A stretch of DNA of 64,000 nucleotides from contig CAVTQY010000001.1 in assembly GCA_963736975.1 (NCBI GenBank), positions 558,001 to 622,000 of the forward strand, read 5' to 3'. The notes beneath the pieces are model-generated. The model worked only from the letters and a program-made list of their open reading frames with translations. It was not told the DNA's origin and ran no database searches. This document shows, one piece after another, positions 17,471 to 24,858 of this stretch. Positions within the stretch are counted from its first letter, which is position 1. The number at the start of each line of letters is the position of its first letter. The translations under genes and the position numbers were made by a program. This stretch comes from CAVTQY01 sp963736975. Its GTDB lineage: Bacteria; Pseudomonadota; Alphaproteobacteria; Acetobacterales; Acetobacteraceae.

Positions 17471-17493
17471 AAATCCGCCGGTGCGGCGGATTT
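17471..17493 (-). terminator. Rho-independent terminator of the small exported protein gene
   Basis: A 9-bp stem AAATCCGCC/GGCGGATTT with a five-base loop, overlapping the stop codon of the gene at 17492. On the minus strand it ends GGATTTTCG. Confidence 0.65.
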
Positions 17494-17761
17494 ACATCTT
17501 TTTCGGCGTGGCTGGCGGAGCGGCGGGTGCCGGAGCTGGTGCGGTGGGCGCCATTGAGCCGGCCGGCATGAACGCTTTGCCCTGCTGGGCCGCCATGAGG
17601 CTCTGGGCGTTCAGTTGATCGGTGGTTACCTGTTCCGCTGTCGGGGTGGCCATTTTGCCATGATGTGCCATCGGTTTCTTGGTGGCGGCGAGCGCCGGGC
17701 CGCCGGCGATCAGGCCGAGCGTAAGCGTACCGAAAACGAGCTTGGTTACGAGCGGTCGCAT
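17492..17761 (-). CDS. Small exported hypothetical protein
   Basis: An 89-residue protein starting at ATG 17761, preceded by GGGGGAG. A cleavable signal peptide (residues 1-25, ending GGPALAA) is followed by a short charged and Gln/Ala-rich segment and an Ala/Pro tail ending TPKKM. There is no cysteine and no recognised domain. It is likely a small periplasmic protein. No function can be assigned. Confidence 0.7.
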   Translation of the reverse strand: MRPLVTKLVFGTLTLGLIAGGPALAATKKPMAHHGKMATPTAEQVTTDQLNAQSLMAAQQGKAFMPAGSMAPTAPAPAPAAPPATPKKM

Positions 17762-17916
17762 AAAGATCTCCCCCTTTGGGTATTGGCAGGTACGCAAAGA
17801 CGTTTTGCCAGCGCTCCGATATTAGCTACCGAGCGGCCGACGTCCAGCGTGATTTTGCTTCCGATGGTGCTCTTCTGCGGAAATGAGAACCGCTTCGCGG
17901 GTTGCAAGCTCGCGCG

Positions 17917-18699
17917 TCAGCCGTGGCCGATGTAATCCATCCGCCCGCCATCGACGGTCAGCACCTGCGCGGTGACGAAGCCCGCGTCCGGTGAAGCGAA
18001 ATAGGCGACTGCGGCGGCGATATCCTCCGGTGCGCCAGGGCGGCCGACCATCGCGCGCTCGCTCAGCGCTTTCACACGCTCGGCGAAATCGGCTTCGCTG
18101 CGGCCCGAACGCGTCATCTCGGTGACGACCCAGCCGGGGGCGATGCAGTTGACAGTGATGCCTGAGCGGCCGAGCTCCATCGCCCAGCGCCGGGCGAGGA
18201 TGAGCAGCTCCGCCTTGGTGGCGGCGTAGTAGGTCGTGCCGGGCAGCGCCGTGCCGATCGCGGCATTGGAGGCGATAAGGACGATGCGGCCGTAGCCGCG
18301 TGCCTGCATGCCGGGAGCGACGGCGCGCACGGCGTGTATCGCGCCGTCCACGTTGACTGCACGCATACGCGCCATGGCGGCGGGGTCGTAGGCATCGAGC
18401 GTACCTCGGCCGCCGCCGGAGATGCCGGCGTTGTTGACGAGGATGGTCGGCGGCCCGAGTTCGGCCTCGGTGCGGGCAAGCATGCGGGCGACCGCGTCGG
18501 GATCGGCCACGTCGGCCTGCACGGCGATGGCGCGCCCGCCTGCGGCGGTGATCTCGCCGGTCAGCGCATCAGCTTCGGCGGCGCGGGCGGCGTAGTTGAT
18601 CGCGACGGCGGCACCGCAGCGTGCCAGCCGGCGAACGATCGCGGCGCCGATGCCGCGCGAACTTCCGGTGACGATGGCGATCTGTGTGGTCCAGTCCAT
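17917..18699 (-). CDS. SDR family oxidoreductase (FabG-like)
   Basis: A 260-residue classical short-chain dehydrogenase with TGSSRGIG cofactor motif, NNAG, the catalytic Ser in IASNAA context and YYAATK (Tyr/Lys pair), and a C-terminal VDGG. The start at ATG 18699 has a strong GGAGGG site; an upstream frame to 18816 lacks one. These enzymes reduce 3-oxoacyl groups or oxidise sugars and alcohols; no neighbour indicates the substrate. Confidence 0.9.
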   Translation of the reverse strand: MDWTTQIAIVTGSSRGIGAAIVRRLARCGAAVAINYAARAAEADALTGEITAAGGRAIAVQADVADPDAVARMLARTEAELGPPTILVNNAGISGGGRGTLDAYDPAAMARMRAVNVDGAIHAVRAVAPGMQARGYGRIVLIASNAAIGTALPGTTYYAATKAELLILARRWAMELGRSGITVNCIAPGWVVTEMTRSGRSEADFAERVKALSERAMVGRPGAPEDIAAAVAYFASPDAGFVTAQVLTVDGGRMDYIGHG

Positions 18700-18841
18700 G
18701 ACGCCCTCCGTTGGCTGGAATGGCTCACGGACTGTGGACGGGCGGCAAACGGTTTTCCAGATGCCAGGGCAAGTGTCCCCAGGCGATGCCGCCGGGGATT
18801 TGGCTTGATTACGCACATAGCTGTTCGCTACAGGGACGCTC

Positions 18842-19003
18842 GTGAGATCGGTGCGCTACAGGACAGAAGCGGCCGGGACAGCCGGTATCTCGCAGGCCGA
18901 TCTCTCGCGGATCGAGGGCGCTCATCGGGTCGGCGATGTCGAGACCATCGCGCGTATAGCGAAGGCGCTGAATGTACGGATCGAAGATCTGCTGGCCGAT
19001 TGA
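18842..19003 (+). CDS. Truncated XRE-family helix-turn-helix protein
   Basis: A 53-codon frame from GTG 18842 containing the second half of an XRE domain: GISQADLSRIEG (recognition helix) then DVETIARIAKALNVRIEDLLA. The usual first helices (about 15-20 residues) are absent, and neighbouring frames show a fragment consistent with an N-terminal frameshift. It may be a remnant of a small transcriptional regulator rather than a working gene. Confidence 0.5.
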   Translation: MRSVRYRTEAAGTAGISQADLSRIEGAHRVGDVETIARIAKALNVRIEDLLAD

Positions 19004-19019
19004 TCGGCGCGTCTCCGGC

Positions 19020-19883
19020 TTACACGCTCCCGTGCGTCCGGGAGTAGGCGCTGGCTGGGGGTGACTGCCAACCCGCGAGCGCTCCTTCGCGTGGGCGGTA
19101 GATCTCGACTTTCAGCGGATAGCACCGCGCGGCGTCATCGGAGTGGCTGGCGCCGCAATCGCCGCCCGGACATGCCGAGAGCGCAGCGAGAAGATCGATC
19201 TCGGCGAAAAACTCGATGAAATCGCCCGGCCGCACCGGACTTGCTTTCATGAAATACTGATGCGTATCGAGCGTGTAGCCGGTGCACATGAAGACGTTCA
19301 TCACGTCGTGGATGTGATGCTCGGCCTCGGCAAGTGGCAGGTTGCGTTCCACCGCGAGCGCGCGCGTCAGGTTCGAATGGCAGCAGTGGTGATACTCGGT
19401 GCCTTTCAGCAGCAGATTGGTATAGGGGTCGCAGCGTGTGCCGATGACGTCGTGGACGCCGGCGCCGTCCGCGTCCCAGCCGTACCAGCCCAGGGTGTCG
19501 TGCGTGATGGTCGCCAGCGGGCGCAGGCTCGGCAAGGTGCTCCAGAGACGATCACCGGTACTGAGGTGTGTGGCGTGCAGTGCGCGGGTTTTGCCGCTGT
19601 AGAAGCGCTCCGAGAGGTCGTGGGCGTTCCATAGATTGAGATCGCCGACCTGCGGGCCCTCGATGCTGATGATACGGAAGAAATGGCCCGCCGGTACCGG
19701 GAACGCTTTCCCCTCACGAGGGGGAACGGTCAGCTCGGAGATTTTCGTCAGCCCGGCGCGCGCGGCAGTGTAGAACGCGGCGTCGAACCGCGGCAGGCGA
19801 TCCACCGCATAGACGATCACTGGTTTGGCGCCGCGTCGTTCCGCTGCGTCCGGGGGCGGCGACGTTTCTGCCGATATGGTCAT
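19020..19883 (-). CDS. DUF1989 (urea carboxylase-associated family) protein
   Basis: A 287-residue protein with family features: VPAGHFFRIISIEGPQVGDLNLWNAHDLSERF, LSTGDRLWSTLPSLRPLATI and the histidine/cysteine-rich HHCCHSNL and VMNVFMCTGY segments that suggest metal binding. Several members accompany urea amidolyase or amino-acid catabolism genes. Here the start (ATG 19883) overlaps the stop of the tartrate/malate dehydrogenase by four bases and has an AAGGGGG site, so the two are translationally coupled. This suggests a role in the same small catabolic pathway. Biochemical function is unknown. Confidence 0.88.
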   Translation of the reverse strand: MTISAETSPPPDAAERRGAKPVIVYAVDRLPRFDAAFYTAARAGLTKISELTVPPREGKAFPVPAGHFFRIISIEGPQVGDLNLWNAHDLSERFYSGKTRALHATHLSTGDRLWSTLPSLRPLATITHDTLGWYGWDADGAGVHDVIGTRCDPYTNLLLKGTEYHHCCHSNLTRALAVERNLPLAEAEHHIHDVMNVFMCTGYTLDTHQYFMKASPVRPGDFIEFFAEIDLLAALSACPGGDCGASHSDDAARCYPLKVEIYRPREGALAGWQSPPASAYSRTHGSV

Positions 19884-20953
19884 CGGTTCATCCCCCTTAC
19901 CGCCTCGCACACCGCGCGGGTGACTTCGGCGGTGGTCGCCTTGCCGCCGAGATCGGGTGTCATGATCCCCGCCGCGCAGACCTGCTCCACCGCGCGCATC
20001 AGCATATCGGCGGCCGGTTTCTCGTCGAGGTGCTCCAGCATCATCGCCGCGGTCCAGAAACTCGCGACCGGGTTGGCGATTCCCTTGCCGGTGATATCGA
20101 AGGCTGAGCCGTGGATCGGCTCGAACATCGAGGGCGAGCGCCGCTCGGGATCGATGTTGCCGGTCGGCGCAATCCCCAGCGAACCGGCAAGCGCGGCGGC
20201 CAGGTCCGACAGGATATCGGCATGCAGGTTGGTGGCGACCACCGTATCGATCGTCCGCGGCCGGCGAACCATACGCATGGTCATCGCATCGACCAGCTCC
20301 TTGTCCCAGGCCACGTCCGGGTAATCGTGAGAAACCAGGGCGGCGATTTCGTCCCAGAACACCATGCCGTGCCGCTGCGCGTTGGACTTGGTGACCACGG
20401 TCAGGTGCTTGCGCGGGCGCGAGCGGGCAATCTCGAACGCATAGCGCATGATGCGTTCCACGCCGCGGCGGGTGAAGATGGCGGTTTCTGTGGCAACTTC
20501 CTCCGGCAGCCCGCGATGCGCGCGCCCGCCATGGCCGGCATATTCGCCCTCGCTGTTCTCGCGCACGATCACCCAGTCGAGATCGCCGGGCCCGACATCG
20601 CGCAGCGGCGAGACGATGCCGGGCAGGATGCGCGTGGGGCGGACATTGGCGTATTGGTCGAAGCCCTGGCAGATCGGCAGCCGCAGACCCCAGAGCGTGA
20701 CATCGTCAGGAATGTCGGGGTCGCCGACGGCGCCGAAATAGATCGCATCGGCAGTGCGCAGCCAGGCGAGCCCGTCGGGCGGCATGAGCACGCCGTGCTT
20801 GCGGTACCAGTCCGAGCCCCAGGCGTAGTGATCGATGTTCAGGGTGAAACCGCTATCGCGGGCGGCGACAGCGTCCAGCACTTCGAGCCCGGCGGCGATC
20901 ACCTCCGGGCCAATGCCGTCGGCCGGAATGGCGGCGATGCGATGGCTGCGCAT
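19880..20953 (-). CDS. Tartrate dehydrogenase/decarboxylase or D-malate dehydrogenase (isocitrate dehydrogenase family)
   Basis: A 357-residue NAD-dependent enzyme of the isopropylmalate dehydrogenase family. Visible are IPADGIGPEV at the N-terminus, the VRPTR and VIVRENSEGEYAG segments, VTKSNAQRHGMVFWDE with the catalytic Lys, the metal-ligand Asp pair near ILSDLAAALAGSLG, and FEPIHGSAFDITGKG for NAD binding. Presence of Trp in WGLRLPICQ separates it from LeuB and matches TtuC/DmlA. It would oxidatively decarboxylate tartrate or D-malate. The start at ATG 20953 begins the conserved MRSHRIAAIPADGIG; the longer open frame upstream is not conserved in form. Confidence 0.87.
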   Translation of the reverse strand: MRSHRIAAIPADGIGPEVIAAGLEVLDAVAARDSGFTLNIDHYAWGSDWYRKHGVLMPPDGLAWLRTADAIYFGAVGDPDIPDDVTLWGLRLPICQGFDQYANVRPTRILPGIVSPLRDVGPGDLDWVIVRENSEGEYAGHGGRAHRGLPEEVATETAIFTRRGVERIMRYAFEIARSRPRKHLTVVTKSNAQRHGMVFWDEIAALVSHDYPDVAWDKELVDAMTMRMVRRPRTIDTVVATNLHADILSDLAAALAGSLGIAPTGNIDPERRSPSMFEPIHGSAFDITGKGIANPVASFWTAAMMLEHLDEKPAADMLMRAVEQVCAAGIMTPDLGGKATTAEVTRAVCEAVRGMNR

Positions 20954-21079
20954 GAGGGGCTCCGTGGATCGTGGCGGGGGTAGTATTCGGCCGCTTCGCC
21001 CCCAACGCCAGTGGCGGCGATCTGTGCGGTTGCGTACTCTATACGGCGACGATAGCCTGCCCCAGCAAAAGGAATTGCA

Positions 21080-22741
21080 ATGGCAGCTTGGGCCGGCGCT
21101 GTGATCGGGGCGATCGGGCTGGCCGTTGGTTTCGGCGTGGCTTGGGTGTGGCGTCGCGCTCCACAACTGGCAACGACGGCGGGCATCTCTCGCAGTTACT
21201 GGCCGCGTGGCGGCTGGACCGCGCTGCTGCGTCTTACCGGCAAGTTGTTTCCCGACTTCACCGCTCCGCATACCGGACGCGACATTACTCAGACGTTCCG
21301 CCTGTTGATCGCTGCGATGCTGGTATTCGGTGCGCTACTGGCGATCTGGGCGGGCAGCGCCGCCGTGATGCGTGCGGCGTGGGTGTATGCGCTGCGGCCG
21401 GACGGGCTGGGCGCTCCCCCGGCCTCGGCCAACACAAGCATCGTATTCCCTGACGGATTGCACGCCTGGCTGTTTCTGCTCCTGGAAGTCTTGCGGGCGC
21501 TCGGGGGCGTGATGGTGCTGTGTCTCGCCAGCGGCCTTGTCGGTGCCTTTCTGGGTTTCCTGTTCGGTATACCGCGTCCGATCAGCGCGGCCGAGGCGCC
21601 GCCAGCGGCGGCCGGCGGGACACCGCTGCCGGGCATAAGCCGGCGGAAGGTTTGGGAGTCCAGCACCAATCTCACTCAGGTTTCGGACTGGCTCACCAAG
21701 ATCATCGTCGGCGTCAGTCTGGTCGAGGCGAGGACTGCGTGGACGGCGCTGCAGAGCGTATCGGCCGCCGCCGCCGGCTGGCTTTTTGCCGGACGGCACG
21801 GCAGCCCCGCTGTCATTCCTGCCGCGATCGTGGGCGGCCTGCTGTTCGGGTTCCTGTTCTGTTACCTATACACGCAGCTCATTGTCGCACGGCTGATCGC
21901 GCTGGCGGATGTCGAGCTAGGCAATCCGCCGGACGCCAACACGATGCAGACGATCGGCGACATGAAGTCGTTCCAGGAGGCGATGGTGCCCCGCATCTCG
22001 CGCCGGATGAGCGGCTTCGACGCTGGCGCCCAACCGGAACAGGAGGAGCTTGCAGCGGCGCTGAAGTTTCGCACCATCAAACTCGATGATCTGACCACGC
22101 GAGCCGATGTGCGCAACTGGGCGCGCGCCCGGGCGCTGCTGAACGATTACCGTTCTGCCGCCGATGCCTACGCGCAGCTCATCGGCATGTCGGATGACGG
22201 AAGCGTCACAGATGGGCCCGACCTGCTGATCGAGGCGGCCCGTGTCATGAACGCCGCCGGCGACCGGCCCAGCGAGGCGGCGGCTTTGGCGGAACTCGCG
22301 CTCAGTGAACTTAACACCGCGCCGTCTCTGTCGGCTGAAGCAAAGGAGGCGGTTGTCGGCGATTGTGCGGCCCTTCGCCTCTCCCGGCGCGTGGGCGGAG
22401 GGTACGAAGCGGCGTTGAAGTTGCTGAACGACTGGTTGGAAGGCAGCAAAGCGTTGCCGGACGCCTCTGGTCGCCTGCATTTGCTGCGCGCCCTTGCCAA
22501 GGGCCAGAAATGGCACGCGCCGGCTGCGACCCAGGCGGAGAAGGATACGCTCAAGACGGAGATCGAGAACGACTTGCGCGTCGCCTTCAACCGCAAACAA
22601 CGTTTCGGCGATATCCGGCCGTTCTGGGACCTGTCGCTTCCTCGTTCCCCCGGCAGGAATCCCACCGACAATGAAGACGATCTGGCCGGGATCGTCGATG
22701 CGGCCTCGATTGGTGCGCTGGGCAAACCTGCGCAGCCGTAG
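21080..22741 (+). CDS. Membrane protein with conserved GFLFGIPR region and alpha-solenoid tail
   Basis: A 553-residue protein starting at ATG 21080 with AGGAA upstream. It has four to five membrane segments (about 5-25, 73-97, 130-163, 232-265). The third is followed by FLGFLFGIPRPIS and then STNLTQVSDWLTKIIVGVSLVEA, a motif pair I associate with uncharacterised bacterial membrane proteins. From about 330 the protein is soluble and helical with TPR-like repeats (AAALAELALSELN, YEAALKLLNDWLEG). This suggests a membrane-anchored sensor or scaffold. The gene stands alone on the plus strand between minus-strand neighbours. Function unknown. Confidence 0.75.
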   Translation: MAAWAGAVIGAIGLAVGFGVAWVWRRAPQLATTAGISRSYWPRGGWTALLRLTGKLFPDFTAPHTGRDITQTFRLLIAAMLVFGALLAIWAGSAAVMRAAWVYALRPDGLGAPPASANTSIVFPDGLHAWLFLLLEVLRALGGVMVLCLASGLVGAFLGFLFGIPRPISAAEAPPAAAGGTPLPGISRRKVWESSTNLTQVSDWLTKIIVGVSLVEARTAWTALQSVSAAAAGWLFAGRHGSPAVIPAAIVGGLLFGFLFCYLYTQLIVARLIALADVELGNPPDANTMQTIGDMKSFQEAMVPRISRRMSGFDAGAQPEQEELAAALKFRTIKLDDLTTRADVRNWARARALLNDYRSAADAYAQLIGMSDDGSVTDGPDLLIEAARVMNAAGDRPSEAAALAELALSELNTAPSLSAEAKEAVVGDCAALRLSRRVGGGYEAALKLLNDWLEGSKALPDASGRLHLLRALAKGQKWHAPAATQAEKDTLKTEIENDLRVAFNRKQRFGDIRPFWDLSLPRSPGRNPTDNEDDLAGIVDAASIGALGKPAQP

Positions 22742-22750
22742 GCGCCGCTG

Positions 22751-23155
22751 CTAGGCAAGATCCACCGCGAAGCGCTTCAGATCCGCGAGCGCGCAGAATT
22801 GCAGCGCGCCCATTTCGGTAGCGCGCAGCACAACTCGGGGCGCGGCGCCTGCCTCCAGCGCCTCCTGCCATCGCGGCGCGCAGAGGCACCAGCGGTCTCC
22901 GGGTTTCAGGCCGGCAAAGCCGTATTCCGGGCGCGGCGTGGATAGGTCGTTGCCGGCGTCCCTGCTGAATTCCAGGAACGCGGCGGTCATCACCGTGCAG
23001 ACCGTGTGGCTGCCGATATCCTCCGGCCCGGTCTCGCAGCATCCATTGCGGAAAAACCCGGTCATCGGCTGGACCGAGCACGTATCGAGCTGGCCTCCGA
23101 GCACGTTACGCGGCGTGCGGCGGCCCGGACGCTTTCCGGTTTCATCGAACGGCAT
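22751..23155 (-). CDS. DUF2237 family protein
   Basis: A 134-residue protein with the DUF2237 pattern: NVLGGQLDTCS, TGFFRNGCCET, DIGSHTVCTVMT, FLEFSRDAGNDLSTP, GLKPGDRWCLCAPRW. Six cysteines and several acidic residues are conserved. Relatives occur across bacteria and some eukaryotes with no established function. It is convergent with the membrane protein gene, ending nine bases from it. Confidence 0.92.
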   Translation of the reverse strand: MPFDETGKRPGRRTPRNVLGGQLDTCSVQPMTGFFRNGCCETGPEDIGSHTVCTVMTAAFLEFSRDAGNDLSTPRPEYGFAGLKPGDRWCLCAPRWQEALEAGAAPRVVLRATEMGALQFCALADLKRFAVDLA

Positions 23156-23172
23156 CTGAGGCTCCTCCGGTC

Positions 23173-23213
23173 AGAGCATCGCCTGCTTCTTGCGGGCGAA
23201 GAGATCATGCTCT
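23173..23213. repeat. Degenerate AGAGCAT...ATGCTCT palindrome
   Basis: Arms AGAGCAT (23173-23179) and ATGCTCT (23207-23213) around a Cys/Gly-rich centre. It resembles the better-preserved element at 24731-24858 and lies just upstream of the DUF2237 gene. Confidence 0.5.
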
Positions 23214-23260
23214 AGTTCTGACGTCGGGCAAACGCCCAAATGCAGAAGACGGAGCAGTTG

Positions 23261-24392
23261 ATGGTTGCGCGCGTACTCTTGACCAGCGCAGGGAACGCGC
23301 CAAGCAACAATCTGGTACGCAGCCTGCGAGCGGGTTCGGAGCCTGTCTTCATTGTAGGATGCCACAACGACCAGTTCGTCCTGAAAAATTCCAGGGCGGA
23401 CAAGAACTTCCTCATCCCGCCCATTGTGCACCCGCGATGGGCCTGTGCGATTCGGCACATTCTCGAGGTCGAGGCGATCCAGGTCATCATTCCCACGATC
23501 GATGCGGACGTAACCGTTCTGTCCCAGGAGCGTAAGTGGCTTGCCCGATTTCTGCTGCTACCCAGCGCATCCCTGATCGATACTTGTCAGGACAAGGTAC
23601 AGCCTGCATAATTTTCTCCGCAGTCGTGGGATCGATGTTGCCCCCACCTGTGAGGTGGAAGACCCGAGGGACATCCCGGGCATCTTCCGGCGGCTTGGCG
23701 AACGGCCGCTCTGGTGTCGAGTCCGAAAGGGAGCCGGGGCGCTCGGGGCGTTGCCCGTGCGCACGTCGGAGCAGGCTCGCAGCTGGATCCGTTACTGGGC
23801 CGAGATGCGCGGATTACCGGCGAATTCGTTCATTCTGTCTGAGTACCTGCCAGGTCGGGACTACGGCTGCCAAAGTATCTGGAAGGATGGTGAACTGATC
23901 CTGGTGAAGACGTATGAACGGCTCTCCTATCTTGGGACCGGCAGCCAGCCTGCGGAGGTTTCTTCCGTGGCAGCGCTCGCCAAGACCGTCAGCGAACAGC
24001 GGGTCGTGGACACTTGTGTGAAGGCGATCCGATCGCTGGACGCCAGGGCGTCGGGCGTCTTCAGCGTTGATCTGAAGGAAGACGTGAGGGGTATTCCCTG
24101 CATCACCGAGATCAATGCCGGGCGGTTCTCATCGGCGACAAATATCCTCGACCTCGCCGGCGCGTGCAATATGGCAACAACTTTTGTTCGGGTGGCCTGT
24201 GGCCTGCCCGTGGAGTTTCACAATGTGTATGATGCGGTTGAGGACTGGTACATGCTGCGAGACATCGATAGCACTCCGAACCTATTTTCTGCGGAAACGT
24301 TTTTCGATAACATAGCGGACAGTTGGAGCGAGCACAGGTCTCCCGAGGCCAACAAGCGGAGAGCGAGGCGAGAGGAGGTGGGAACGCCGTGA
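23261..24392 (+). pseudogene. ATP-grasp protein (carbamoyl-phosphate synthase-like), frameshifted by one base
   Basis: From ATG 23261 (GGAG upstream) the frame encodes the N-terminal Rossmann region (ARVLLTSAGNAPSNNLVRSL, then IIPTIDAD). It stops prematurely at 23609. Removing one G near 23598 restores YSLHNFLRSRGIDVAPTCEVEDP and the full ATP-grasp core: RVRKGAGA, FILSEYLPGRDYGCQ, and the metal/ATP site ITEINAGRF, ending TGA at 24392. The conserved remainder suggests either a recent mutation or a base-calling error. ATP-grasp proteins of this type ligate a carboxylate to an amine or thiol. It overlaps by GTGA with a tiny gene downstream. Confidence 0.8.
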
Positions 24393-24586
24393 ATTTCACT
24401 ATCAGACGGACACGGATCGAGGGTAGGACGCACATCGAGATAAGTGCTACGCCGAAAACCCCGGAGACGCGTGCGCTACTCCGCGATTTCCAGGCGGGAG
24501 TGCGCGAACTTGAGAAAAAGTGGAAAGCGATCGCCAGGGCGCATAAAGAAGCCGACAAAGCCGCCGGCGCCAGGCGGGCTCGTTGA
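24389..24586 (+). CDS. Small basic helical protein following the ATP-grasp gene
   Basis: A 65-residue frame from GTG 24389, overlapping the ATP-grasp stop (GTGA), with GAGGAGG ten bases upstream. An N-terminal beta-like segment (NFTIRRTRIEGRTHIEI) is followed by a charged helix rich in Lys, Arg, Glu and Ala. No family recognised. Coupling to an ATP-grasp enzyme makes a substrate or partner role possible, but nothing in the sequence proves it. Confidence 0.55.
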   Translation: MNFTIRRTRIEGRTHIEISATPKTPETRALLRDFQAGVRELEKKWKAIARAHKEADKAAGARRAR

Positions 24587-24731
24587 GAGGATTGTAGTCA
24601 ACGGACCTTTCGATCTCCATTCTCTGGAGGCGCTGAAGCTGGAGATAAGACGGCTTGCCAGTTCCTGCGGGCTGGAAATCCGACAGATCGAGGTCGTGAC
24701 CGAGCCGAGGCGGTTAAGGCGGCAAGCTTAG
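24510..24731 (+). CDS. Second small ORF, overlapping
   Basis: A 73-codon frame from TTG 24510 (GGGAG upstream), overlapping the previous gene by 77 bases in another frame. The C-terminal 50 residues look protein-like (VVNGPFDLHSLEALKLEIRRL, then EIRQIEVVTEP), with alternating helix and strand. The start is uncertain and no family is recognised. It ends immediately before a palindromic repeat. Confidence 0.35.
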   Translation: MRKSGKRSPGRIKKPTKPPAPGGLVERIVVNGPFDLHSLEALKLEIRRLASSCGLEIRQIEVVTEPRRLRRQA

Positions 24732-24858
24732 AGCATGATCGCTTCTGGTAGGCGAAGCGATCATGCTCCAAGTCTTTGTTTGAGAGCGTGATTCACGCTT
24801 TCCGACCTTCGGGTCGATATCCGAGGGCAGGCGTGTCCGCCTCAAGCGATCACGCTCT
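24731..24858. repeat. Compound palindromic repeat element
   Basis: A perfect 15-bp stem GAGCATGATCGCTTC/GAAGCGATCATGCTC (24731-24768, eight-base loop) is followed by AGAGCGTGAT...ATCACGCTCT (24783-24792 and 24849-24858), enclosing a smaller hairpin CGACC/GGTCG (24803-24816). It separates convergent genes and probably terminates transcription both ways. Confidence 0.8.
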
